Positions 1 to 7,204 of a stretch of DNA of 13,365 bases are shown piece after piece. The notes beneath the pieces are model-generated. The model was given only the letters and a program-made list of their open reading frames with translations. It did not search any database and had not been told where the DNA came from. Numbering within the stretch: position 1 is the stretch's first letter; the number at the start of each line of letters is the position of its first letter. The translations under genes were made by a program, and so were the position numbers. The DNA is from Deltaproteobacteria bacterium (GTDB taxonomy: Bacteria; Desulfobacterota; Desulfobacteria; Desulfobacterales; JAFDCJ01). Where the stretch lies: the NCBI GenBank assembly GCA_019310665.1, contig JAFDDW010000018.1, positions 1-13,365 on the forward strand, read 5' to 3'.

Positions 1-23
1 AGGCATTTTCCGGTTTATCCGGA

Positions 24-797
24 TCAGATTTTGCCGACTTCATTAATCGCCCGGGCGCTGGCCTCATCGGCGGTGCGGATTACTTTTTGATAAGATTCAT
101 AACCGCGCAAGACCTCAATCATCTCCGTCATCATTTTGACGACGTCAACGTTGGAAAGCTCAACGAACCCCTGGCTTACTTTAAAATCCTGGGCCTCTTG
201 CGCCGGGGGACTGTTTTCCGCCGGTTTAAACAGGGTATCACCCATCTTTCTTAAACTGTAAGGTTCAGAAAATTCGACAATGCGAAGGCTGCCGATCTCC
301 TTTCCATCCACGGACACATTACCTTCTTCATCCACTGCAAATTTTTTATACTGGTGCGGATTTTCTTTATTATTCACCGTAATTTCTCCCCCGTCACCCA
401 TCACCGGCCAACCATTGCGGGTCACAAGTACACCGTCGACGTTCAGGGTAAAATCCCCCTTGCGGGTATAGTGAACACCGTCGGGTTTTTGAACACAAAA
501 AAATCCTTTCCCAATAAGCGCCAGATCAAAATCATTGGCGGTGTTTTTCAGGCTGCCGTGGGTGAAATCGGTATACGAATTAAACTCAAACCAGAAGGAT
601 TGGGCCTGGGAAGTATTCATCTCAGGGCCAGTGAGGGTGGATGATGCCGGCAAATCAGCCGGATCAATAGACTGAAATTGCCCGTGATCCATTTTGTAGC
701 CAACGGTATTGGCGTTGGCGAGATTGTTCGAAATAATTTGCAACCGTTTTTCGTAGGCCAGCGCGCCGGAGGCGGCCATATAGATGCCTCCACTCAT
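24..797 (-). CDS. flgF: FlgF, flagellar proximal-rod protein
   Basis: FlgF is a rod subunit of the basal body, exported by the flagellar type III system. The N-terminus (MSGGIYMAASGALAYEKRLQ, then ISNNLANANTVGYKMD) is the conserved rod/hook coiled-coil segment. The middle has the FlgE/F/G D1-type core (FDLALIGKGFFCVQKPDGVH, YTRKGDFTLNVDGVLVT, NGWPVMGDGG). The C-terminus (QGFVELSNVDVVKMMTEMIE, then VLRGYESYQKVI) is the matching helix. The 257-residue length and the N-terminus favour FlgF over FlgG. AAGGGG lies 7 bp upstream of the ATG, which is preferred over the internal Met7. It is preceded by a sigma-54-type promoter and starts a new unit. The stop overlaps a 5-bp-stem hairpin (9-23), and flgG is expected beyond the left edge. 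Confidence 0.93.
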   Translation of the reverse strand: MSGGIYMAASGALAYEKRLQIISNNLANANTVGYKMDHGQFQSIDPADLPASSTLTGPEMNTSQAQSFWFEFNSYTDFTHGSLKNTANDFDLALIGKGFFCVQKPDGVHYTRKGDFTLNVDGVLVTRNGWPVMGDGGEITVNNKENPHQYKKFAVDEEGNVSVDGKEIGSLRIVEFSEPYSLRKMGDTLFKPAENSPPAQEAQDFKVSQGFVELSNVDVVKMMTEMIEVLRGYESYQKVIRTADEASARAINEVGKI

Positions 798-874
798 AGG
801 TTTACCCCTTTATCGAATCCTGCATAATTGAATGTCTCGAAATTTCTACAACACCAACAGTTACTGAAATATCA

Positions 875-890
875 TGCAAGAGACATACCA
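875..890 (-). promoter_or_regulatory. Sigma-54 (RpoN) -24/-12 promoter upstream of flgF
   Basis: The minus strand reads TGGTATG, four bases, then TTGCA. The consensus is TGGCACG-N4-TTGCW. The invariant GG and GC are present at the correct spacing, with only two mismatches in the -24 element. Transcription would start near 864, leaving a leader of about 67 nt before the flgF ATG. Early rod and hook genes are often RpoN-dependent in polar flagellates. Confidence 0.72.
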
Positions 891-948
891 ACATATCCAT
901 GCCCCTGGATGGTGGAATTAATGCATTCTTGAGTATAGGTGGGGTCAA

Positions 949-991
949 TTTGCCGGTTAGAAATCAATGGCCAGGAAATTTTTGCCGGTTA
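949..991 (-). promoter_or_regulatory. Paired 11-bp direct repeats, candidate activator (UAS) sites for the flgF promoter
   Basis: TAACCGGCAAA (minus strand) occurs at 949-959 and again at 981-991. The two copies are 32 bp apart, about three helical turns, so they face the same side of DNA. They lie roughly 85-130 bp upstream of the predicted sigma-54 start site, a typical place for enhancer-binding proteins such as FlrC or FleQ. The activator assignment is inference. Confidence 0.5.
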
Positions 992-992
992 A

Positions 993-1088
993 TACCTGAA
1001 TTTTAGAGCAACAATCAGCGCTCCAAGTCCATTGCGGTAACTTAATCTCGAACTTCTCTGAGGGCTATTTGCGTGCAAAATTCAGGTA
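993..1088. repeat. 12-bp perfect inverted repeat with a 72-bp centre
   Basis: TACCTGAATTTT (993-1004) is exactly complementary to AAAATTCAGGTA (1077-1088). It lies right after the stop of the DUF2802-like gene. TTAA abuts the left arm (989-992) and another TTAA lies one base beyond the right arm (1090-1093). It could be a long-range hairpin at the operon's 3' end or a small element with terminal repeats. No coding sequence lies inside. Confidence 0.6.
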
Positions 1089-1099
1089 ATTAATTCGTT

Positions 1100-1585
1100 T
1101 TAGTTTAGGGACAAAATAAGTTCTACCTCCCCCATGGGAGTTTTTAACTCTTCGGAAATCTGTTTGGCACTCATGCCTCTGAGGGCCAGCTTTTGAATTC
1201 GTGCTCGATGTTCGTCCTTGCCTGCGAATTCTTTGGATCTTGGAAGAATTTCGTTATTTTTAGACAATACCGGCGGTCGTTGGTTTGCGGTGGGGATGCG
1301 ACCCGCAGGGTTAAATTGATTTAGCTGCAGCACATTATCCAGGTGGCGTCGTTCGACAGCAACAGAATCAAGAATATTGGAAAAGGCCAGCTCAACCTGT
1401 TGGTTGATTGCTTGAGATAATACCTGCAGATTAAAACTTTGACCGGATTCAGTTTTAACTTCCGCCCATTCGAGCGTCATTTTTCTTCTGCGATTTCGTA
1501 TCAGAAAAAATAAAATCAAAAGACACAAAAAGATTTGAATACCGTCGACAGCGACTTCCCAATACTGAACTAATTCAAATACCAT
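1100..1585 (-). CDS. DUF2802-like single-pass membrane protein of flagellar operons
   Basis: The 161 residues have one N-terminal membrane segment (about 13-31, VDGIQIFLCLLILFFLIR) followed by a basic stop-transfer stretch (RNRRRK). A variable cytoplasmic middle follows. The C-terminal helix-turn-helix-like motif (about 129-161) includes LALRGMSAKQISEELKTPMG and ends EVELILSLN. This layout and ending match the DUF2802 proteins found near fliA and flhF-flhG in many proteobacteria; their function is unknown. A good ribosome-binding site (AAGGAG, 5 bp spacing) precedes the ATG. It appears to be the last gene of the long operon. The DUF assignment is from memory of the pattern, not a search. Confidence 0.75.
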   Translation of the reverse strand: MVFELVQYWEVAVDGIQIFLCLLILFFLIRNRRRKMTLEWAEVKTESGQSFNLQVLSQAINQQVELAFSNILDSVAVERRHLDNVLQLNQFNPAGRIPTANQRPPVLSKNNEILPRSKEFAGKDEHRARIQKLALRGMSAKQISEELKTPMGEVELILSLN

Positions 1586-1602
1586 CGTAACTCCTTATTG
1601 AT

Positions 1603-1887
1603 CTAGACCCGAATATCAATTATTTTTGAGGGTGGGTCATCACGGGGTTTTTTGTCCTTAGCGGATCTCTTGTTTCCCGTATGAGATGGCGCCTGGACAC
1701 TATCCTCCGTCAAAGCTGCCTCTGAGATCTCCACGTTTTCACCATCTTTTTTTTTCTTTTTTTTCTTTTTCAGAGTATCATTAAATGGGGACTCCTGGCT
1801 GTTGCGCTGTCGGCGGTCCACCTGTTTCACTCTTTCCGTGGACGACAGCAAGGGTAGAATTTTGTTCAATTTTATATTGTCCACCAT
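1603..1887 (-). CDS. Small lysine-rich protein of unknown function in the flagellar operon
   Basis: I do not recognise a named family. The 94 residues have a short amphipathic start (MVDNIKLNKILPLLSSTERV), a charged middle with eight lysines in a row (about residues 40-47), an acidic patch (ENVEISEAALTEDS), a basic tail and a hydrophobic end (IIDIRV). No membrane segment or signal peptide is visible, and the protein looks largely disordered. GAGG lies 8 nt upstream of the ATG. The gene lies 21 bp after fliA and 17 bp before the DUF2802-like gene, so it is probably co-transcribed. The lysine codons form A5, A8 and A9 runs, each broken by a single G, that are prone to slippage. A flagellar role is inferred from position only. 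Confidence 0.7.
   Translation of the reverse strand: MVDNIKLNKILPLLSSTERVKQVDRRQRNSQESPFNDTLKKKKKKKKDGENVEISEAALTEDSVQAPSHTGNKRSAKDKKPRDDPPSKIIDIRV
1747..1770 (-). repeat. Slippage-prone poly-A tract inside the small lysine-rich ORF
   Basis: On the coding strand, runs of A5, A8 and A9 separated by single G bases encode eight lysines. Each AAAAAAG stretch resembles a bacterial slippery site. Loss or gain of one base would shift the second half of the protein. Confidence 0.8.
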
Positions 1888-1908
1888 GGCACCACCTCTG
1901 GCAGCCGC

Positions 1909-2664
1909 TTAATCTCCTATCAGTTTTTCTCTCTTTAATTTGGCCCGCAGGCGCATAATCGCCTGGGAGTGTATTTGTGAGACCCTGGATTCAGTAATGT
2001 TTAAAACTTTGCCCGCTTCTTTCATGGTAAGTTCATCTAAATAATAAAGCGAGATAACCAGTCTTTCTTTTTCCGGCAACTTTTCAATGGCCCGGGCCAC
2101 GGCTTCTTTTATTTCCTTCAATCGGGTCAAGGATAGGGCATCATCATCGTTCTCCACGAGATAACTCAACAGCTTCTCTTTTTCATCCCGGGAAGAAAAC
2201 CCCAGTTCCTCAAAACTGATAAATGAAATGCTCGACATCTGTCTGGTGTGACGGATCTTCTCGATATCAACACCCAGTTCCTCAGCAATCTCCTCGTCGT
2301 CGACTTCACGGCCCAGCGTTTGCTCCAACTTGAGGCAGGTGTTTTCCAGGTCTCGTATTTTTCGTCGATTCGACCGGGAAAGAAAATCGCGGGATCTCAA
2401 CTCGCTGAGAACCGCACCCTTAATTCGAAAAACCGCATAGGTCATAAACTTATTGTCTCTGCTCGGATCATAGCGATCAACGGCCTGGATCAAACCAATC
2501 ACGCCCACATTCATTAAATCATCAATGTCGATGGTGGACGGCAAGTGGACCGCAATCCGATGAACAATACGCTTCACATAGGGCAGGTACTCTGTAATCA
2601 GTTGATCCCGATAGGAAGTGTCATTCTTGCTTAAATTTTTCACAGTTGTCTGTGCGGGTGTCAT
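1909..2664 (-). CDS. fliA: FliA, sigma-28 RNA polymerase factor for late flagellar genes
   Basis: FliA directs RNA polymerase to late flagellar and chemotaxis promoters. Region 2 (about residues 24-100) includes DIDDLMNVGVIGLIQAVDRY and KFMTYAVFRIKGAVLSELRS, which bind core polymerase and the -10 element. Region 3 follows (LEQTLGREVDDEEIAEELGV). Region 4 (about 185-245) has LPEKERLVISLYYLDELTMK and the helix-turn-helix ITESRVSQIHSQAIMRLR for the -35 element. At 251 residues it is a standard FliA. The start has GGGGAG upstream. Placement directly after flhF and flhG is the usual order. No flgM (anti-sigma) is seen in the window. Confidence 0.96.
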   Translation of the reverse strand: MTPAQTTVKNLSKNDTSYRDQLITEYLPYVKRIVHRIAVHLPSTIDIDDLMNVGVIGLIQAVDRYDPSRDNKFMTYAVFRIKGAVLSELRSRDFLSRSNRRKIRDLENTCLKLEQTLGREVDDEEIAEELGVDIEKIRHTRQMSSISFISFEELGFSSRDEKEKLLSYLVENDDDALSLTRLKEIKEAVARAIEKLPEKERLVISLYYLDELTMKEAGKVLNITESRVSQIHSQAIMRLRAKLKREKLIGD

Positions 2665-2685
2665 AAAATTCTATCTCCCCGATGA

Positions 2686-2720
2686 AATGACTAATGACTA
2701 TTGAATATTCAATCGTCAAT
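2686..2720. repeat. Inverted heptad array between flhG and fliA
   Basis: Five 7-bp units fill most of the flhG-fliA gap. Three read on the plus strand (AATGACT, AATGACT, ATTGAAT) and two are their opposite-strand counterparts (ATTCAAT, CGTCAAT). The centre, ATTGAATATTCAAT (2700-2713), is a perfect 14-bp palindrome, and adding the next unit on each side gives a 28-bp imperfect one. The array touches the flhG stop codon; the fliA ribosome-binding site (GGGGAG) lies beyond it. Confidence 0.85.
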
Positions 2721-3626
2721 TCAGAGGTTATTCTGGACCAGATGCCTCCAAAATAAATTACTGCCACCTTCCGGAAGGTTACCTGGCTGCATATGGGAAA
2801 GCTTTCGGGCTAAATCCTTGAAACATCGACTGGCTTGCGTATCCGGATATAATTCACTCACAATTTTTTGATTCTTTACGCCTTTGGTGACCTTTTCATC
2901 ATACAGAATGCAGCCCAGATATTCGCTGGTAATATCCAAAAACCGGTCGGTCACCAGGTGTAATTGTCGAAAAACTTCGCGCCCCTCTTCAGGACGGGTG
3001 GTCATGTTGACCAGTAATTTACAAACTTTTTCTGAATATTTTAGCGACAGCACCTTCATGAGTGCATAAGCGTCGGTAATCGAGGTGGGCTCGGGAGAGA
3101 CCACCACTACGATCTCCTGGGCCATTGCATTAAAATCCATCACGTTGGCGGAAATACCTGCCGCCGTATCAATGAATAAGATATCAACACTATCAATCAG
3201 ACTGTCTAGCTGCGTAAAAATCTGAATCTTCTGGTCTCTTGTTAAATGGGTTAATTCCTGGATACCGGAGGAAGCCGGCAATATTTTCATTTGGCCCGGA
3301 CCTTCAATCAGGATATCCTCAATCGCCTTTTCCCCCGTGATAACATGGGACAAATTGTATTTAGGCGCCAGCCCCAGTAAAACATCGAGATTCCCCAACC
3401 CCAGGTCGGCGTCCAATATAAGTACTTTCTGGCCCAGCTTTGTAAATGCATAGCCAAGGTTGGCCACGATGCTGGTTTTGCCGACCCCGCCTTTCCCGCT
3501 GGTAATGGCGATAACCCGCGCTTTAGAGCCACGGTTTCGTCTGGTGTTCAAAGCGAACGGATCACCTTTTTGACCGCGCCTGCGGTTTATGCTGATCACC
3601 TTATTCGAGGGATCTTTTGAGCTCAT
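2721..3626 (-). CDS. flhG: FlhG (FleN/YlxH), MinD-like ATPase controlling flagellar number
   Basis: FlhG limits flagellar number, works with FlhF at the pole and in some bacteria delivers FliM-FliN to the nascent C-ring. The deviant Walker A motif is SGKGGVGKTS (43-52). LILDADLGLGNLDVLLG (about 69-85) and ILFIDTAAGIS (about 149-159) are classic for the family. The C-terminal helix (NLFWRHLVQNNL) may bind membrane. The first 37 residues are basic and lack the DQAxxLR motif known from Bacillus FlhG, whose Gln stimulates FlhF GTPase. The ATG has AGGAG upstream and lies 30 bp after flhF, so a missed N-terminus is unlikely. The stop is at the edge of a heptad array. Confidence 0.95.
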   Translation of the reverse strand: MSSKDPSNKVISINRRRGQKGDPFALNTRRNRGSKARVIAITSGKGGVGKTSIVANLGYAFTKLGQKVLILDADLGLGNLDVLLGLAPKYNLSHVITGEKAIEDILIEGPGQMKILPASSGIQELTHLTRDQKIQIFTQLDSLIDSVDILFIDTAAGISANVMDFNAMAQEIVVVVSPEPTSITDAYALMKVLSLKYSEKVCKLLVNMTTRPEEGREVFRQLHLVTDRFLDITSEYLGCILYDEKVTKGVKNQKIVSELYPDTQASRCFKDLARKLSHMQPGNLPEGGSNLFWRHLVQNNL

Positions 3627-3656
3627 TATGGGCGTATCTCCTAATGGTTGAAGCGG

Positions 3657-5105
3657 TTAGCGATAGCTTGAGTACTGCCTCATTTCTGTCTTCGTATGAC
3701 CGGGATTTGTCCCCGGGTCTCGGGCAGGATTACAACTTTTGCAAGGTAAAAAATTCTGCGCTTCAGCCTCTTGCGCTCCGGTAAATTTAATAATATTGCC
3801 GGGTTTTATTTTCTTGGCCCACTCACAATCCGTACAATGGTAGACGTCGGAATTTTTGTTGGCGACAAAATACGGCTGTTCATCGGTGTGATCACCCCCC
3901 ACCATCGTTCTGGCCGCAATCGCGTCGGAGGTTCTGAACTGATGGTTGCCGCTGTTGCCTGGCGACTGAAAAAGCAAATCGACCAGTCTTTGAACGGAAC
4001 CGGCCTCAATATCGTCGGGCACCCTGCGCCCGTTGCCGAAAAAAGAAAGCGGTAAATTGGTTCGAATCAGAACATTGACAATGTTTCCGAATACACTGCT
4101 TTCATCGGTTTTGGTAAACAATATCCGGTCAACCCCCATTTCTTTGAATGCTTCTGCAATGGCGATGCAATCTTTTTCTTTGGTCGTGGCGCTCAATACA
4201 AGTTGGGTTTGTAATCCGGTGACTTTGGCTAATAATGCTTTGAGCTCCAGGATCTGCTCCTGATCTTTGGGATTTATTCCAGGGGTGTCGATTAAAATGA
4301 TTTCTTTGTCTTTAAATTTCTTAACCGCCTTTTTCAGTTCGGCAGCCTTGACGGCCGTTTCCAATGGAATCCCGATTATTTGAGCATAAGTCTCCAGCGG
4401 CTGCCTGCCGGCAATGCTGTAATTGTCAATGGTGATAAGACCAACGCTTTTCTTGCAGCGCTTTACTTGCAGGGCGGCCAGCTTGGCGATCGTTGCTGTC
4501 TTACCGACTCCGGTAGTACCGACCAATGCCATCACAGTCGACTTGTCTTTTTCAAAGGCATTATTTTCCACGACCACCCCCATATCTTCCAGAATCGAGC
4601 TTAAGTGAGATCGGATATCACCACTGGACAAAAGCTCCTCAGACGCCGGGATGCGTTTGATTTCCTCAATGAGTTCCGAAGCGATGCCGCGATCTACTTC
4701 CTGCAGCAGAATCTGCTGATATAAGCTTGACAAGGCCCTGGCACCGCTGCGGGCAGTTGGTTTTTTCCTCTGGCTATACCCGCGTTGGTATCTTGGACCT
4801 GATGCCGGCAATCCGGTTCGTGTCACCCTGTCCTTTCCGAAGGTTGTTTCGGTTTCATTGATCCGGGTGTTAGGGGACCGTCGGCAGGGGTCCTGGCCCC
4901 GCAGAGCGCGGGCTTGGTTCGCTGGGGGCATTTGATTATCGATAGCAGCCGAAACTTCCACCCCGGCATATTTCAAGGACCCCAAAAATCCCTTTCCTTT
5001 CCGAAGACTGCGCGCTGATAAAATCACGGCCTCAGGGCCGAGTTCATCTTTGATCATACGCAGTGCCGTCGTCATGTTTTTGGCTTCAAATCTTTTTATT
5101 TGCAT
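3657..5105 (-). CDS. flhF: FlhF, SRP-type GTPase for flagellar placement, with a C-terminal Ada-like metal-binding module
   Basis: FlhF marks the cell pole for flagellar assembly. The N-terminus is typical (MQIKRFEAKN, ELGPEAVILSARSLRKGKGF). A low-complexity basic linker (about 60-120), an N domain and the NG-type GTPase follow: P-loop GTTGVGKTATIAKLA (196-210), IDNYSIAGRQPLETYA, G3 as DTPGIN (273-278) rather than the usual DTAGR type, and G4 TKTDE (331-335). RVPDDIE (361-367) is the usual end of the FlhF core. About 115 further residues remain. Residues 411-458 (VANKNSDVYHCTDC ... FLPCKSC) resemble the Ada-type zinc-binding fold, with H423/C424, C427, C455 and C458 as likely ligands. GGAG lies upstream of the ATG, inside flhA. 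The extra domain's function is unknown. Confidence 0.93.
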   Translation of the reverse strand: MQIKRFEAKNMTTALRMIKDELGPEAVILSARSLRKGKGFLGSLKYAGVEVSAAIDNQMPPANQARALRGQDPCRRSPNTRINETETTFGKDRVTRTGLPASGPRYQRGYSQRKKPTARSGARALSSLYQQILLQEVDRGIASELIEEIKRIPASEELLSSGDIRSHLSSILEDMGVVVENNAFEKDKSTVMALVGTTGVGKTATIAKLAALQVKRCKKSVGLITIDNYSIAGRQPLETYAQIIGIPLETAVKAAELKKAVKKFKDKEIILIDTPGINPKDQEQILELKALLAKVTGLQTQLVLSATTKEKDCIAIAEAFKEMGVDRILFTKTDESSVFGNIVNVLIRTNLPLSFFGNGRRVPDDIEAGSVQRLVDLLFQSPGNSGNHQFRTSDAIAARTMVGGDHTDEQPYFVANKNSDVYHCTDCEWAKKIKPGNIIKFTGAQEAEAQNFLPCKSCNPARDPGTNPGHTKTEMRQYSSYR

Positions 5106-7197
5106 CGGTCAACTCCAGTGTGCCTATCGATTGAATTTCAACATTATTGAGTATCTCGTCGTAGGACAGAACGGAGATATTCGGAATGAACTGATCCACA
5201 AGCTTTTTGAAATGACTCCTGATATGAGCAGAACATGCAAGCACCGGTTGATAATTGAGTGATGAAGATTTCTCCAGAGCTTGCGCCAAACTGTTGACTA
5301 TTTTCCGGGCAACGTTGGGATCAAGGGCAAAATGGCTGCCTTGTTCCGTGTGCTGAACGGCATCGGAAATGGCCGATTCTATACCGTGATCAAGGGTCAG
5401 CACCGGCAGGATGCCATCCTGGGTTTGGTGCATTTTCGTAATGGTTCGGGCCAGCGCCTGCCGGACATGTTCGGTCAACAAATCCAGGTCTTTGGTTACA
5501 GGCGCCCAATCGGCAAGGGTTTCTAGGATCAGCAGTAAATCGCGAATGGGGATCTGTTCTCTTAAAAGATTTTGCAGGACTTTAACCACGCCGCCCAAAG
5601 ACAGATAATTGGGAACTAATTCTTCCACAACTTTGGGATGGGATTCTTTGAGGTTGTCCAGCAGCTGCTGGACCTCCTGTCGGCCGAGAAAGTCGGGTCC
5701 ATGGCGTTTAACAATCTCAGATAGATGGGTAGTCATCACCGCGGCGAGGTCCACAACGGTATATCCTTTGGCCAGAGCGCTTTCTTTGGCACTCTCCTTG
5801 ATCCACAGCGCCGGAAGCCCATAAGTGGGCTCACGGGTTGGAATGCCATCGATTTTTTCTTCAGCCGTCCCCGGATTCATCGCCAGATAATAATTGGTCA
5901 TCAACTCCCCGCGGGCAATTTCATTACCCTTTAACAATATGGAATATTCACCAGGTTTCAGCTGCATGTTATCCTGAATATGAACCGGCGGGACGATGAT
6001 ACCGATTTCGTAAGCAACCTGGCGCCGGATGGATTTGATACGCTCCAGCAGTTCGCCGTTCTGCTCGGCATCCACCAGGGGGATAAGACCGTAACCGACC
6101 TCAATGCCCAGAATGTCAAGCAGTGGTAAGGAATCCAGATTCTCAACGGGTACCGCTTTTTCCTCGCTCGCCCGTATTTCCTGTTCGGCATGGATTTGCT
6201 GCTGAGTGGCTCTATGGATGAGCAACGTCAGGCCTCCGGCGATAAATCCTAATAGCCAGAATGGAACCAGGGGAAGTCCGGGAACAATTCCAAAACCGAA
6301 TAGAACGATCGCGGTAATGCCGATTGCGCGGGGCTGATATAAAATCTGAGAAATAATTTCAGTTCCCAGGTTTGACTTCGCACCGGCCCGACTGACGATA
6401 ATACCCGCCGATGTCGAAACAATCAGGGCCGGAATCTGGGTCACCAAACCGTCGCCGATAGTCAACAAGGTATACGTTTGGGCGGCACTGGCAAAAGACA
6501 TTTTGTTCTGAAAAACCCCGATGGCCAACCCCCCGATTATATTTGCCAGGGTGATGATGATGCCGGCAATGGCGTCTCCCCGAACAAATTTATTGGCACC
6601 GTCCATGGCGCCATAATATTCAGCCTCCCGCGAGATCTCTTCCCGACGAGACCGGGCTTCCTGTTCATTAATCAACCCGGCGTTAAGATCGGCATCGATG
6701 CTCATTTGTTTGCCGGGCATGGCATCCAGGGTGAATCGGGCGGCGACCTCGGCAATTCTTCCCGCACCCTTGGTAATCACCATGAAATTAATGACCACCA
6801 GAATGATAAAAATGATGACCCCCACCAGGTAATTTCCGCCGACGACAAAACTGCCGAAGGCCTGGATCACTTTACCGGCCGCCATGGGGCCTTCATTGCC
6901 ATGAATTAAAATAATACGGGTGGAAGCCACATTGAGGGACAGCCGAAACAAGGTCACCAGCAGCAATATAGAGGGAAAGGCCGACAGCTCCAGGGGCCGC
7001 AGGGTATACATGGAAGCCAGCAGGATAATGAGCGCAAAGGTGATATTAAATGATATCAGAAGATCCAGCAGCATCGGTGGCAGTGGTATCACCATGAATA
7101 CCAGAATCGACACCACCGCCACTGCGATGATAATCTCACTGTTTTTAGAAATTACCGGCAGCTGCCCGGCATATTGCGTTTGTTCTGCTATGGCCAT
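5086..7197 (-). CDS. flhA: FlhA, flagellar export-gate protein (FHIPEP family)
   Basis: FlhA forms the nonameric ring of the export gate, couples the proton-motive force to export and docks chaperone-substrate complexes. The N-terminal half has about eight membrane segments and the FHIPEP signature region (RFTLDAMPGKQMSIDADLNA, from about residue 154). The loop REAEYYGAMDGANKFVRGDA (190-209) is strongly conserved. The soluble C-terminal domain starts near 345 and includes VPPVHIQDNMQLKPGEYSI. The 703-residue length is normal. No Shine-Dalgarno sequence is visible before the ATG: the upstream bases are AT-rich and run into a heptad array. The end overlaps the flhF start by 20 bp. Confidence 0.97.
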   Translation of the reverse strand: MAIAEQTQYAGQLPVISKNSEIIIAVAVVSILVFMVIPLPPMLLDLLISFNITFALIILLASMYTLRPLELSAFPSILLLVTLFRLSLNVASTRIILIHGNEGPMAAGKVIQAFGSFVVGGNYLVGVIIFIILVVINFMVITKGAGRIAEVAARFTLDAMPGKQMSIDADLNAGLINEQEARSRREEISREAEYYGAMDGANKFVRGDAIAGIIITLANIIGGLAIGVFQNKMSFASAAQTYTLLTIGDGLVTQIPALIVSTSAGIIVSRAGAKSNLGTEIISQILYQPRAIGITAIVLFGFGIVPGLPLVPFWLLGFIAGGLTLLIHRATQQQIHAEQEIRASEEKAVPVENLDSLPLLDILGIEVGYGLIPLVDAEQNGELLERIKSIRRQVAYEIGIIVPPVHIQDNMQLKPGEYSILLKGNEIARGELMTNYYLAMNPGTAEEKIDGIPTREPTYGLPALWIKESAKESALAKGYTVVDLAAVMTTHLSEIVKRHGPDFLGRQEVQQLLDNLKESHPKVVEELVPNYLSLGGVVKVLQNLLREQIPIRDLLLILETLADWAPVTKDLDLLTEHVRQALARTITKMHQTQDGILPVLTLDHGIESAISDAVQHTEQGSHFALDPNVARKIVNSLAQALEKSSSLNYQPVLACSAHIRSHFKKLVDQFIPNISVLSYDEILNNVEIQSIGTLELTDANKKI

Positions 7198-7204
7198 ATT
7201 AATT

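Larger units (their letters stand above)
798..1099 (-). other. 302-bp intergenic control region between the DUF2802-like gene and flgF
   Basis: No gene is apparent on either strand. Going towards flgF, the region holds a 12-bp inverted repeat around a 72-bp loop (993-1088), two 11-bp direct repeats (949-959, 981-991), a sigma-54-type promoter (875-890) and the flgF ribosome-binding site (AAGGGG at 805-810). No intrinsic terminator with a T-run is visible after the DUF2802-like gene. Confidence 0.75.

Noticed and set aside
1..23. Start of flgG (ATG at 4-6 on the minus strand)
   Set aside because: flgG is expected here, but only two codons are inside the window and the ribosome-binding site is weak, so it cannot be supported.
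805..835. Possible sigma-28 promoter before flgF (TTCGATAA-like -10)
   Set aside because: The -10 resembles the consensus partly, but no TAAA -35 element lies 15 bp upstream, and the sequence overlaps the ribosome-binding site.
895..910. ATCCA/TGGAT hairpin as a terminator
   Set aside because: The stem is only 5 bp and no T-run follows on the minus strand.
3308..3532. 74-codon minus-strand open frame inside flhG
   Set aside because: It is an alternative frame of flhG, which itself shows clear Walker motifs in its own frame.
6478..6909. 143-codon open frame on the plus strand
   Set aside because: It lies entirely antisense to the strongly conserved membrane half of flhA and has no recognisable domain.
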